This document shows positions 22,465 through 34,869 of a DNA stretch of 64,000 nt, in pieces; the first letter of the stretch is position 1; every line of letters starts with the position of its first letter. The DNA is from Galaxea fascicularis. Lineage: Eukaryota; Cnidaria; Anthozoa; Scleractinia; Euphylliidae. The notes under the pieces are model-generated. The model saw only the letters and a program-made list of their open reading frames with translations, was not told the origin of the DNA and did not search any database. The position numbers were made by a program, and so were the translations under genes. The DNA is taken from NCBI GenBank assembly GCA_948470475.1, contig OX419347.1, positions 3,139,572 to 3,203,571 of the forward strand. The letters run 5' to 3'.

Positions 22465-25278
22465 TTAAACATACGTTTTCACTTCGGAAGAAAAGCGCGT
22501 TTTGCTTCGACCGGGAGCACCAACAGGAAAAGCTTCAGGAGAGTCTCGTGTAAACGTGGAAGGAGAAACTCCAGGAGAGCCTCGTTTTGACATAGCTAGC
22601 GGAGACCCTTGTTTTGGCGAATCTCGCGGAGAGCCTCGTTTAGGTGAAGATCGCGGGGAGCCTCGGCTCAGAGAACTAACAGGAGTGCATTGACGCTCTC
22701 CGCTTTGTATCGCAATAGCAACGTTTCCAATCGATATTAAAGTCGACGATCTCACGCTTCTGACTTCAGCTGGCGCCGGTCGAATATAAGCCTTCGTATT
22801 GTGTCTGGGGAAAATAAAAAGGAGCCACAGCTTTGGGGCAAAGTTACAGAATAAGGTACCAGTAGCGGCGACTAAATTGGTTAAACAGGTGAATATCGTT
22901 AAACTTGGGCCTATCAAAAAGGCCCACCCGGGATAAAATGTCGCGAGAGTAATGGCAAAGACGGTCAATGAAAAGGCTAAATGTTTTGCTTCATCGAACC
23001 TATGGCCATGAGGAAGGTTCTTAGTGCCGTAAGCTGCAATAACACAAGCGGCTAAAATCAGTCCAAGATAAACCGCACAGAAATAGCGCAAAACGACACC
23101 AAGATTTGTTTTGTACCACGAGCACATCGCCTGGACTTCCAGCCTTGACAAAATATGCTTCTGGAACTCTGGTGGGTCCACGACCACCCAGAGTAGCGAG
23201 ACGAAGAAGGGTGCGAGCCACAAGGCTACTGTAATTGAGAAGACAACCTTCTCTCTTTCGTGTGATGCTCGTGAGTCCCTTGCTTTCACCAGGACACGAA
23301 TGCGGTAGATTTTCAAAAATTGCACCACGGCGCCACCGGTGTATATGAAGTAGAAAACGGGTGGTAAAGCACGGCAAGAGCTATCCGTAAGTTTGCTGAG
23401 ATGGATTGCGTTAAACAAGAAAGACAAAAGCACAAAAATCAACATAATGAGGTTCAGGATTCCGCTGGTCTCTTGAATTATCGGTGTCTGGTAGTATTTT
23501 ATAACAATTCCCGAGACAACAATAGTGAGAAGCACACAGAAGCCAGTGAGAACACTAAGGACAACTCCCCAGGTATCCCCCCAGTCGACAAACGTGATGG
23601 CGACCTCCTCGCATCGAGAGTTATTGTGGTTGGATATAAAACCTTCGGCGCAGCGTGTGCACTCTGTGCTGCCCGATTCATCGGTGACGGTGTCTAGGTC
23701 ACAAGGAATACATTCCCAGGAGCATCGATTTGACGTGCTCCTATAGGTTCCAGGTTTGCAGATTTCAGCACAAGTGGAGCGAGGCTTAACATTGTTGTGC
23801 CATTGCACCAAACCATCTTCGACAATCAATTTTCCCGCGTTCCAAGAACCGATCTTGGTGAGATTGTATCCAGCTTGAGGTATCGTCTGCAAGTTATAAA
23901 TATCGTAGGCCGCTTCAACTTCGTTCTTCTGAAAGTTTATTTGACCAGTTAGCCCTTTGAATGAGAGACTCTTGAGTTTTGTCAGCACGTCTTCGGGACG
24001 AAGTGCGGAAATGCGTTCACTGCACGACTGCCCTTGCGCGCTACACTTAAGTAGATCTTCTAAGGCATAAGCAACTGAATACACCGCGTCCCTGACATAC
24101 GGTGAAAGACCTTGGCTGAAGTCACGTTCGTACTTCTCTAGCGAAATCCTTTCTTGGCCGGAGCAGGGATCATACATTGGACTTGAGAAATTCGCCGCCG
24201 AACAGTTAAATTGGTTCCGCCAAAATTCGTTCCACCAAGGACCTTTCTGCATAAGTGGGGTCACCCTGAGCACGTGCTTTTTGAAACTATCGAAAGCAAA
24301 CGCGTGGAATCCAAAGCCGATTGCACCTTGAACAATCGGCTTGAATCGTGATTCCTGAATTAACAACGACTCCGCCCAACCATCGCTTGCAATCCAAGTC
24401 CTTCCAGTCAAACCTTGTCTGAGCGCCTCTTCGAACACTTTTTTCGCTTGCGGCACCAAGCTGTATAATATTATAATTTGGACCTGTATCATATTCTTTA
24501 GCTGAGTGACCATTTGCTCAATTATGGCTTCGGAGTCAACGACGGGAAAAAGTTGCCGCATGACGATACAAATTCCAGTTTCGTTCGCTGCTTTAACAAA
24601 TGCATCTACTCCACTTCGACCATACCAGTCATCTACACCAATAACAGCGACACAAGTCCATCCATAGTGGTGCACTAATTCCGCCATTGCACGCGACTGA
24701 TAATCATCCACCGGAACGGTTCGAAAGAATGACGTAAAGTCAGAGGTTGCGAGTTCCGCGCTCGAAGCTCCATAACTTATTTGCGGAATATCCAATACCT
24801 GAAGAACATTTGCAACGTTAACTGACACGCGTGAATCCAGACCACCGATTACTGCCAAGATAGGGGGCTGTTTTGGTAACGTGACTTGCGCAATACACGT
24901 ATTTGTGACAAGAAACCGTGAGTCAAACTTAAGCGTGTTTTTAAAAACAAAATCGGACGCAACATTAACTCCCTGTTGGTCACTACCGCAGGTATCGTGA
25001 ATATCGTAACCAAGCGTGACATTTTGTAGAACTGTGGCGTTTCTGTTGATCTCCTCAACTGCGTGTATCATAGCTTCCGAATACATTAGAACTGTCGATC
25101 GAAGGTCTGAGCACTTTTCATCCTCCGTGTCGAGATGGAATGGAAACAAACCACCCAAAATGATATCCCCTTGCTTGTAAAGTCTTTCCTTTGAGTACCT
25201 TTCGGCAGATAACGAAATTTTTACTAGTGTCCCGATGCCAAAGATGAAGAAGACGCGGAGAGCGTCTTGTAGCTTCAT
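22465..25278 (-). CDS. Intronless class C GPCR (mGluR/CaSR-like)
   Basis: Family C receptors bind amino acids or cations in a Venus-flytrap ectodomain and signal through G proteins. This intact 937-aa frame has a signal peptide (~1-25), a ligand-binding domain (~35-490), the nine-cysteine region (~503-556), seven membrane segments (~568-825) and a cytoplasmic tail. Hallmarks include FDEAKHLAFSLTVF (~761-774, third intracellular loop into TM6) and PKLWLLFIFP in TM7. Pocket candidates are S149/S152, S172/S173 within ISYGASSAEL, D191/D192 and Y219 in DDWYG. The FFRTVP and YGRSGV stretches look nearer to CaSR/GPRC6A than to mGluRs. The tail (872-904) repeats RGSP/SPK motifs, a likely phosphorylation-rich segment. 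No introns interrupt the frame. The natural ligand cannot be read from sequence, so no symbol is given. Confidence 0.92.
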   Translation of the reverse strand: MKLQDALRVFFIFGIGTLVKISLSAERYSKERLYKQGDIILGGLFPFHLDTEDEKCSDLRSTVLMYSEAMIHAVEEINRNATVLQNVTLGYDIHDTCGSDQQGVNVASDFVFKNTLKFDSRFLVTNTCIAQVTLPKQPPILAVIGGLDSRVSVNVANVLQVLDIPQISYGASSAELATSDFTSFFRTVPVDDYQSRAMAELVHHYGWTCVAVIGVDDWYGRSGVDAFVKAANETGICIVMRQLFPVVDSEAIIEQMVTQLKNMIQVQIIILYSLVPQAKKVFEEALRQGLTGRTWIASDGWAESLLIQESRFKPIVQGAIGFGFHAFAFDSFKKHVLRVTPLMQKGPWWNEFWRNQFNCSAANFSSPMYDPCSGQERISLEKYERDFSQGLSPYVRDAVYSVAYALEDLLKCSAQGQSCSERISALRPEDVLTKLKSLSFKGLTGQINFQKNEVEAAYDIYNLQTIPQAGYNLTKIGSWNAGKLIVEDGLVQWHNNVKPRSTCAEICKPGTYRSTSNRCSWECIPCDLDTVTDESGSTECTRCAEGFISNHNNSRCEEVAITFVDWGDTWGVVLSVLTGFCVLLTIVVSGIVIKYYQTPIIQETSGILNLIMLIFVLLSFLFNAIHLSKLTDSSCRALPPVFYFIYTGGAVVQFLKIYRIRVLVKARDSRASHEREKVVFSITVALWLAPFFVSLLWVVVDPPEFQKHILSRLEVQAMCSWYKTNLGVVLRYFCAVYLGLILAACVIAAYGTKNLPHGHRFDEAKHLAFSLTVFAITLATFYPGWAFLIGPSLTIFTCLTNLVAATGTLFCNFAPKLWLLFIFPRHNTKAYIRPAPAEVRSVRSSTLISIGNVAIAIQSGERQCTPVSSLSRGSPRSSPKRGSPRDSPKQGSPLAMSKRGSPGVSPSTFTRDSPEAFPVGAPGRSKTRFSSEVKTYV

Positions 25279-28200
25279 AATGGTTGACTGTAACTGAAAC
25301 GATGACTAATTACAACTTAAACGATTGTGCTCCGACGCATGATTTCCGCGCTGCCTGATATCCGATCTGTTGCTCTGCGTCAGGACGTGACGCTATTCCA
25401 TCGTGTCCTCGTTCACGTCTTCCCACAACTCAAAACTTAAAATAGTGAACCTAGCAAACAAAAACGTTGTCATAAAGCCAAAGGGGAGTTAATATAATGC
25501 AAATGCTAACGGCTTATTTGTATAGAGTAGTGACACTCTCATTGGACAATTTTTTGACAGTTACACATTAAAATATTGTTAATTGGTGGTTATTCTCGGT
25601 AAACCGATTTACGTAATTACAGTGTCATATCTCTTAACATCGTGACTTAGGAATCACTTCAAGGATAATTTTAACTTCCATTTTTCTAAAAAACGTAATT
25701 AAATGTATCGGAGGAAATCACCGTTTCATAGCTTTAATTTGAAGGGTCAAACTCGGCCACATGAGTTCAATTGATTCAGTGAATTTTCCGTGGCAGGTAT
25801 TGTCTAGATGTCAAGATGCGAGCAATGTTTTAAGATTTTGTCGATGCAAATGATTTAAGGTTTGTGTGTACTAATGAAGGGTTTTTACTCCTCATCCAAA
25901 GCGACAGGTTGTTCTCTTTATGAAGGTTGTTCACGAGAAATAGTCGAAATTAAAAGGGAACTGAGGGAAAACTTGAATCGGTCAGCAGCCAAATAAAACG
26001 TGCGGGGACTTACGAACCCTGGAACACCCACCAGTAGGAATTTTCTAATTCAATTTATTTTAAACGGGGTTTCATATAGTCAAGAATGTTATGAACAAGA
26101 CGATATCGCGTCACATGCATGCATTTCAATCCTGCTCGCAAACTTCAGTTTCGTTTGACTCAGGTCGCACTTAAAAATTTGATTCATCGTATGAAGGGTC
26201 TAGTTGTCAATGAAACACTGAATTTTTGTAGAATCACAGGAAAGAACAGCTCAGTGGCTTTGATTTGAGTACAGTGGGCTGTACATGGAAATACTCAGTA
26301 GAAATTCATCCACCGAATTAAAAGTTAATAAAAATCAGTGGAAGCTCGTAGAGCTTAGTAAACAACATCACTGGGAGACGTATTATGTTTTCAATAGCTT
26401 TCATTTGCATGGTCACACTTAAGGATTTCGCATAAAGACTTTAAGTTAAATCCACCTTCTGTAGCATAACAAACAACACCGCAAGAAAGAACCGCTCAGT
26501 ATCTTTCATTTGAATGGTTACACCTTAGGATTTCAGCCATAGACTTGAAAGTTAGAACCACCTTGTACAGCATAATAAACAGCACCACAGGAAAGTACTA
26601 CTCAGTAGCTTTCATTTGAATGGTCACACTTTAGGATTTCATCCACAGACTCAAAAGAGAGAACCACCTTTTACAGCATAATAAACAGCGCCACAGGAAA
26701 GAACGGCTGAGTATACACTTTCATATGTGAGAGGTCACATTTGACCCACAGACTGAAACGTTTGAAATGAAAAGAATTGCTCAACCCTAAGAATGATACC
26801 TGAAGTATTTGTGTATGGCAGGAGGGTGGATAAGAATGTCAAAATCTCTCGCTTCCCGTTCCCTATTTCGCTCTCCTCCCGTATCTTTTCTCCCGAGCTC
26901 CTGTACTTTTACGTTTTCCCTCCGCTCCGATAAATTATTCCTTTCGTGTCTCCCTCTCTCTCTTTTAGAACTCATGCTTTTTGTTCCCCCCTCCCCCACC
27001 TTCCGTATCCCCCGCTCCCCCCGCCCATATTCTCCCGGACACTGTACCTGTTTCCCCCTCCCTTTCCTCCTTCTCGGATGTACTCAACAGAACTAAATTT
27101 GCAGTGGTCTTTAGAGCTTCCTAAATTCAAGCGTTCTAGCTCTATGGATAAAGGATAGCGGTTTTGAGCTGAGATCGCTGAAAAATTGTGTGATGAGCCA
27201 AAAGGTCTGCGTAGGAGGCGACATGAAGATCACTATTAAAAGATTTACAAAAGTATGGATATCGTTAAAGAGTATCGGAAGTGTTGGTTGAGTGGGGTCA
27301 AGCTATTTTTATTTATTTATTTTTTTTATGCCGGGTCAAACTTGTTATGTTGTTTATCTGTGTGATAAACGCTTGGTCAACTTTCAAAGAGACGCTCTTT
27401 CACTTATAAAGGCTGGACTGCCCGCCCAGCTCACTTAATATCTGTATCTCACTTGGTCACATAAAAGCAAGAAATAGCAGGAATTTATCGTTGGAAACCG
27501 CATTTTTGGGGGCGAGCATATAAAAACACCATGCCTAATTTCCGGTCATTCTGGTCACGTTATAACTGAAATATCAGCTGATGAGAAGTGTTTCACCTCT
27601 GTATATCTGTATAATCTCTATTTACTAAGAAGATAATTCTCCACCACATTTCGGGCATTTCGAGTTTCGGGCATTCGTCGCGGTAACACCGTGTGACGCA
27701 AATTCATACTTTGATATCAATACCAAGGTCAAAACACTTAGCAAAGAGGTAGATGACGTTATTAACTACAGTTGTAAACAAAAGAGAAATTCTTTGAGAG
27801 TATCGCTCTTCCTTCGATCTTGTTTTCTAATTTGATCGCGATAAGTTCGGCTATTAGTTGGAGGGTTTAGGGTTCCCCAATATCCTGGTTCAGTTTGTTC
27901 CATGCATGCGACGCACCCCCTCCTCGGATCATAATACTTCTTCTTCCTCTTCTTCTACTCAGTTCTCATGTTCCATGAAAATTTCTTTCTCAGTTATTTT
28001 GTTTTGCGTCATTTTATCGAAGTTTAAAACGCAGAAAGTGAAAGAATAGCCTCGAGAAGAAGCGAGCAAGGCAAGCTAGGCTAAGACCCGGTTAAGATAC
28101 TCTGAGAGTCGTGTTTCTTGTTCAGCGGATAGTGCCTCTTTGTTGAGACAGTCTCCTTTTGGCCATTTAGACCAATAACTTATTTTTTTCGTTTTATTCC

Positions 28201-31200
28201 CGGCAATATTTTATCGGTGCTATTCCTCGAACGTTTACCTAGCTCAGCCGGAACGGCTAAAATTGCTTAGCGAAAACGTGGTCTGTCAAATTGACGGGTG
28301 CACAGAAGCGCAGGTGTACTGATTCGTCTCCTACTTCGAATTCGCTCATTACCCCTCCCTTCAGCAAGATATTTAGCGATCTTTTGAAAACGTTACGGAT
28401 AACGAGGGTGTGAACTGTACACAAAGCGACGGGAGTGTTTAAATAAATGTTATGAAAATGATTAATCACTGCCAACCATGGAGAAAGTTTCAATCCACCA
28501 CTTAGAACGATGTTTTCCGGTATTCGTGTATCGCCTAAGGGCTTTTTATGAGCGATTTCTGTTTGTTTATTCTGTGTGGACTCGCGGGTAAGTAGCTGTT
28601 AAATGTCAAAAAACCATTAGCTGTGAACTCAATTTCCTAGTTGCTGTTGGCGTTACGCAAGTCATCGCTGGCTTTCGATTTCGTGATATTTAATTTTTAT
28701 GCAACCGCAATCCATAGCCATGATAGTACTAAGCATTTGTAAGAGAAACGGTGTCGTTTAATCCATTGTTTCTGGGGGAGTTGGGGGCAGACACAACTAA
28801 AACAGGAACCTCTCTAACTCCGTTCTAATTGAGGGGCTTTTAACAGCAAACACGTCTCTAAAATGCAGTTGCCCCTACATATTTTAATATTCTCGGCTGC
28901 TACATGTCAAGCGATTTATGTACGCTTTCATGGCAGTAATTTTTTTGCAAACCCCTCGATGCGTACATAATAAGTTCTTCGAACTTGGTTATGACAGTTT
29001 GTAAACGACAGGTCTCACATGGACTAATTTTAGCCATCAGAAGATATGTGTTTAATACTTAAGTACGCAAAGCCGAAATGATTTAAGACTTTTAATCCTT
29101 TTGTTTCCCTGTAATTTTAGCCGTGTTTGAATCGCCTCTTTGTGTACCCCTGATCGATTTGTCACTTGCTTTCAATATAAGGCGGTTCCGTTCAAGCGAT
29201 CCATGCAAGCAGAGTTCATGTTTTATCACTGAAATTTTGACAACTGAAGAACGCAAGGGCGAATTTCGAATTACAGCAAACTTGAGGCAGTCATTCACAC
29301 TTCCAAAGTCATCTTCCTTGAAGATTGGAATTTGATGTCACGCCATTCTGTTCTAAGGGCCAAGAAAGAAAAGATGTAAAGAACGTTTCAGATATTATTT
29401 TCTTAAAATCCAGAAAGGGAAACCATCGCATTAAAATTACACAAATGTTATGTTCCTGTAATGAGAGATTTCCGCGTACTTAGTTTTTTTCTCTAATTAA
29501 TGTTACTTTGCGTGCTATCAAGTTTGTTTGCATCTTTGTTCCTTCACATTTCCGCCGCTGGTCTCTAGATTGCAGACAGCTGTGACATGACATTTGGAAC
29601 TACATGGCGTCTGCGCGAAGTTGGTTGTTTCGACATTTGATTCGCTAATGCATGGACGAGGTACACACCATTAACACGGGAGCTTATTAAGCTGTCAGCC
29701 TCTCTCGCTACTTACTTTCATAGCCGGAGAGTGAGGTAAGTGGATTGTACTTCCATTTAGCTTGCGGAGCCTATACAAAAGTCTGATACGTTATTTATCA
29801 GCACGGTTATCAGCTTGTTCACGGGTTACTATTATCCGATAACTGCCTCTGTCGTCGATTCATGGGAGGTTTATTAATACAATTTTTTGTTAAAGGCTTT
29901 TCACTGTTCATCACTGTGTGTTTTGCAAACGAATTTAGCTTAGGCATTTAATAGTTGTCTTTCATCTGTTTGCATTGTGAAGCGTCTACCGAAATTCTGC
30001 TATCTTGCGACCCTGCATAACTCATACATGTGATCACGGCCGCTTTTAAATGGCTGATTAATGCGACTTTATATCGCCTGTGGCACCTGCACATAAACAA
30101 GACTTTACCAGTACCTTCTCTCCTATTTTTAGTGGGGTATAAACGAAAATTGTTCCCTCTATTTGGTAAATTCCTATCATAACTTCATGTCACCTCGCTT
30201 CAGTGTAAAGCCGTTGCTCTTCCGGTCTAATGAATCTTTTCTTCTTCTTAAAAGTGCTTCTTTTTTATTTCACCAAATTATTTACACGCGCAACAACGCT
30301 AAGTTCATTAGTTAAGATATCGCTTAGTCAGGATATGCTAAATAAGAGCGGTATTAAACGCCGATTTGAAAATTACGTGCAGTACGCAGGTATCGAGGCA
30401 CAAAAGGTCAGGGAAAATCCAGATATAAAGTTTTGAAATTTTGCGCCACTACTCACATAGAATGCCGTTTTGTTTTTTGTAGAAAATATCTCAACGATTC
30501 TGTTGGATTTAGAAATTATTGCAATTAAAAGCACCTCCATTTTCGCTCCAATATTACAGGTGCTTTTCGAAGGCGTTGTTAAAGCAATTGCCAACGTCTC
30601 CTGACTTTGACCCCCCACTAAAGCAGGTTGTTTATCTCAACGTCACACTGGGCATAAAAATTGAACTCGACTTCGAAATCGGCCGTGGTATGCAGCTGCT
30701 CAAGTTCTTTTTTTTATCAAGGGGAGGGATAGAGGCTTCAATGAGGGAAATGAGGGAGAGGGGGGAGGAAGGGGCATTAGCTACAGCTCAACACAAACCT
30801 TAGATGACGTTTTAGCTTGCCTCCCTCCCAAAGCACGCGTTTCCTTGCCCTCTCTACTCGTAAGCGGTAAAAAGAAATCGGTACATGTTTTCAAATCTTC
30901 CTTCGCAACATCATAGTAGCCTTCTTCGCTACAATAAGGAGCAGTAGCGTGGATGACAGAAAGAGGAAATATGGGGGGGGGGGTAGGGTAGGTAATGAGG
31001 TCGAGTCTGGTTAAGAGCTCAAGTTTGTTATTTCCTCCCTTGTCTGGTGCCCAGGGCAGGTTAACAGGTTGAAGTTTCATGCGCTTGAGATACGTATCAA
31101 AGGTATGCGCTTGACAGAATCTTGATGGCAGTAAGGATGACAATCATCGTGTCACACAGCAAGCCGCATTAGGGTTTTTATTGAAGAAAGACGACTCCGC

Positions 31201-32526
31201 AATGTAAGAAGAAAACAAAAACAGGTAAACTCACAAATTGCAGCTGGTCTTGTTGACTTTGGGAACAAGGCAAATCTAGCCGTCTGTTTCAGCGAAATAT
31301 ATTTATGGCTGTCTTTTATCCTCGGACATTATTCTCCGATATAACATCCGCTTGAAGGGGTGTATGCGCTTAATTTAAGTCGGTTTTAAGGAAGCCCAAA
31401 TGAAGGAAGAAGATGCAGAAATTTGGCTCTTTGGGACAAGGGTGAGACTTCTTTTTTGGTTTGTTTGTTTTTGGCAATGACTATATACTGCGAAGGAGCA
31501 TCAAACAATTCGCGGTACGCTTTAGCATTGGTTGCAAAACAGCGTCAATGCTTGCTGACCGCAAGAAATGCAGTCTCTTTCAAGTCTCATTGTCAAGAAA
31601 ACTGAATTTGAACCGATATTTTGGTGCTTAATTTCTCACGCTCAACACAGGCCCGGGGTAGGTGGACAGTGGTTCATTTTCGTACAACAATTCTTAGTTG
31701 CATATACAAATGTGTTACCTTCTGGCATGGTCAGCAAAACCAGCAGAAAACGAAAAAAATGTTTTTACTTACAGAAACCTTTGAAACTATTTTATAGTTA
31801 GTGCGAGTTCAGTCCGTTAAGTTATGTATATTTTTTTCTGTTACCTTTGATAATAGTTTGAGATCCGGCACACATCAGTAATTATGTCGTTGGGATACAT
31901 GTATGTGGATGAAATTCTATAACTTCAAATAATCCGAAAAATCTCCTCGACCAATCTTCGCATTTTGCAATATTTCTAAAACGACTGAATCCCACACTTA
32001 GAATACTTAGATTCAAATGAAAGCTGCACGTCTTGAATTGTACTTTCTTAAGTTTCGTTTCTTTCTCTGCTTTCTTTTCTTTGCTTTTTTTTTGTAATTA
32101 ACTAAACTTTCCGTTAACTCTAACTTCGTGAATACACTGCGCGATTTATAGGACCAGGCTAACTTTATTTATTTGAATCCACAGTACTTCACTTCATTGT
32201 GTGTGCGCGTCGAGAAAAAACAAATATGTCCGTATTAACCAATGAGGAGAGTTTTCGCACCAGTCTTTCGTACCCTAATTGTTGCTATTCCACTTTAAGT
32301 TGCATAAATTAGCCAGTCTGTGCATATGATTTGCGCATGTTATGTGTCACAGCTTCTCGGTGGCTTTCTATTGTAAATACAAACTATACAATGAAGTTTG
32401 TACTAACTAATGTATGATCACGGGCATTTTAATGCGTTTAATGTGTGGTAAATCGGTGAAGATTGTGTTAAAGAAAAACACACTTTTGTGTGAAGATTCC
32501 AGAAACAAGAAATTTGTATATGGATA
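25279..32526. other. Long intergenic region without recognisable genes
   Basis: Roughly 7.2 kb upstream of the GPCR and upstream of the zinc-ribbon-like exon. It holds the ~105-bp repeat array near 26.2-26.8 kb, a pyrimidine-rich tract at about 26850-27080, a G-run near 30972 and scattered short open frames with no family resemblance. Promoters for the flanking divergent genes must lie near its two ends, but I see no defined element. Confidence 0.5.
26195..26770. repeat. Tandem array of the ~105-bp dispersed repeat
   Basis: Successive units share ACAGCATAATAAACAGC, GGAAAG(T/A)AC-GCTCAGTA, a GGTCACAC-TTAGGATTTCA segment and CCACAGACTCAAAAG. The ACAGCATAATAAAC element starts at 26567 and 26672, giving a 105-bp period. 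Outer units are more diverged. Non-coding. Confidence 0.85.
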
Positions 32527-32824
32527 ATGGCTAAAGTGGCGAAATCGGAGCTGCACTCTACCACTAATGGTGAAACGGTGTTTTCATTATGCACGTTCTG
32601 TAACAACTCGACAAACGGATTTGATAAAAAACTCTTTGCAACGGAGCAACCAAAGGGGCCTTTTTTTCCGGTTCTGGCCGAGTTGGATGGATCGAAGGCC
32701 AAGTTGGATTTGCTTGGACGAGCAGTAGTGTGTGTGGCTTGCTTTCATCATCTACTTCGACAATGGAGTAGCTTTGAGCGACGGGGTATTCCTGTATGTA
32801 AACGAGAGTATAACATTATAACAG
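32527..32824 (+). CDS. Candidate first exon: zinc-ribbon-like module, probable start of the giant charged-repeat protein
   Basis: An ATG-initiated 99-codon frame ends at a strong donor (ACAG|GTATGG). It contains CTFC, then PFFPVLAEL, then VVCVACFHHLLRQW followed by SFERRGIPVCKREYNI. Two Cys-x2-Cys pairs ~45 residues apart, with a conserved-looking W..FERR..P...R.Y tail, suggest a zinc-binding fold. I recognise the pattern as protein-like but cannot name the family. The exon ends in phase 1. The next convincing exon, 37550, begins in phase 1, and joining the two (GAC codon) makes the full coding sequence divisible by three. That supports, without proving, one gene with a 4.7-kb intron. Alternatives are a separate gene or additional exons between. 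Confidence 0.55.
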
Positions 32825-34715
32825 GTATGGGTTTAATTCAACTTATTATTCATGTCAAAATTGTGGGTTCCGAGATCGAAAACGTCGGCCATTTGGAAAA
32901 AGTTTCATACAAGATCATTCGACTAATTGAACATTTATGACCGCAGTTTCATCGACGCTGGATACTTCTATTTCCGAGAACCGAAACCCTACAATAAAGT
33001 AATTTTCGGACAATGAACCGTGCGATACGATATTTACAGACTGATACGCGGACAGCGTTTCACATGATCCGATATAATTTAGTGAGTGCTTTGCTTTCAT
33101 AATATATAATTTAATTTTCAAAAGCATCGACGTACTTGACTACAGTTGAGCAAATGTTTAGACATGAAAGCAATAATTTGAATGAAATGAAGCGTAAACG
33201 CTTACAAAAGCACCGATTCACGTGGGAAAAAGTTAGGTTATTGTGTCAAGCCTATTTTGACCCTTTTGTGTATGAATGTTTTCGTAGTTCACTTGTAACT
33301 CTACGTTAAATCCAAGGTTAATACCAAGGTTCGAAAATCTGTCACAGTTAACACACTTTTAGACGTAATGTTAAATAAAAAGGCGATTGTAGAATGTTCT
33401 ATTTACTTTTTGTTCAAGACTCTTCTAAAAGCCAGCGATTAACGTCCACGATTTATTGAGGCGATCGAGGCCAAACTGATGGCCGTAACACTCAACTCTA
33501 ATGCCCCAACCAAACTACCAAATTTTGTGTTCATATAAATAGGCATAATTCCGTGTGGGAAATTTGATAACGTCCTTAAAAGTACGTTTCTAAAAGCATA
33601 AATTTAACATAGGGATAATAGTTTATTCATTTTGCGGTTCTTTTTATTTAAAGTTTGCTGGCGCATAGAATTTTTTGACTGCTTGCGGCTGTAGTTTTTG
33701 AGTGGTTGTCATAACGACAGGTTATCCTGTCTCATCCATGAAAAAGGTCTTTATCAACTTACAAATCCAGTTTACTGGTCTTGGAATGTTCGTTTTCCGT
33801 GAAAGCATTTTCCTTTTCTTAATTAGTTTCTTTTATCCGATTTTTTTTAACTTTGCATTAATTATTCCAGCTAAGGAGAATTTAAATACCGACCGCTGGA
33901 TAAACCTAACAAAGGCAGCACAGAATTAACCTGATTATATACATAATCCACGGCTGAGAAATTTCAACGAGGCGTAACACAGCCACGTTTATAGCAAACA
34001 GGAAATAAAAACGGAGAGGAAACGGAACAAATTCGAAGTTTCTCGTTAGCGTAAACGTGTTTCTTGGCTCTCTTCCAGCTTAGCGGACAGTTCGGGCAAA
34101 TAGCTTAATTGCTCACGAAGACACCTAAATGAATTCAAGCGGAAAACAAGGATATTTAGTTAAAACAAAAAAGAAAAAAGAACACAGAAAGCATCAGTGT
34201 CAATATATTACACCTGCAAAGCTCGCCAACTTTGCTGAAGTGGACTACCAGCGAATACTCAATGACGAATCGGCCAATCAGATTCGGCCATTCGCAATCT
34301 ACGTCGATGAATGTCTCCAGAAGACCATAACGAACTTACACCGCCCTGGTTTTTTTCCAGAAACTAACTGGCGAAGTTGGCTTAAATCTATGTTAACTTT
34401 GCCTTTGCAAAGTTTTTCAAGTTTTGATATTCGTCCATTTCTTTAGGGCTCTAAGCAAGTCTTACATTTCATTCACCTTTCCTTCACCAATGAGCTGCTT
34501 CAGTATCATTTTCATATCGTTTAACGTGTCCAGATTAACCACAAACGTTTGAACACAAGAGAAAGCGTTGGTTGGATTAAAACTCCTTAAAATGTAGTTT
34601 TCGTGCTCATATAACCCGGTAATGCTTTAGCAGGCACCCGTCGAGAGATACGTGAATTGTAGAGGTAAAAAAAAAACGCTCTCCAAACTGTTGCCGTGCG
34701 TGCTTGCTGTGATGT

Positions 34716-34869
34716 TAGGCCGATTTAGCAAGACAACGGGTACCTCACTTGACGACGGCGCGCGCAGTGCAAATACCCAAATATGGTCAAATTAGAACAG
34801 AATCCAGACTATCCCACTCGCTCTCCCGTCGTCATCTGACGTTCCCGTCCTGTTGCTAAATCAGCCTAT
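34716..34869. mobile_element. Palindromic MITE-like element
   Basis: Left arm TAGGCCGATTTAGCAAGACA and right arm TGTTGCTAAATCAGCCTA are near-perfect reverse complements. They are followed by matching ACGGG and CCCGT pieces and a GACGACGG / CCGTCGTC inner pair. About 154 bp, non-coding. Confidence 0.75.

Noticed and set aside
28257..28493. 78-codon minus frame
   Set aside because: Isolated, no motif, no splice context; length is expected by chance in 7 kb of intergenic DNA.
34129..34446. 105-codon plus frame with basic N-terminus
   Set aside because: No family similarity, no convincing donor, and not phase-compatible with a known exon; left as intron or intergenic sequence.
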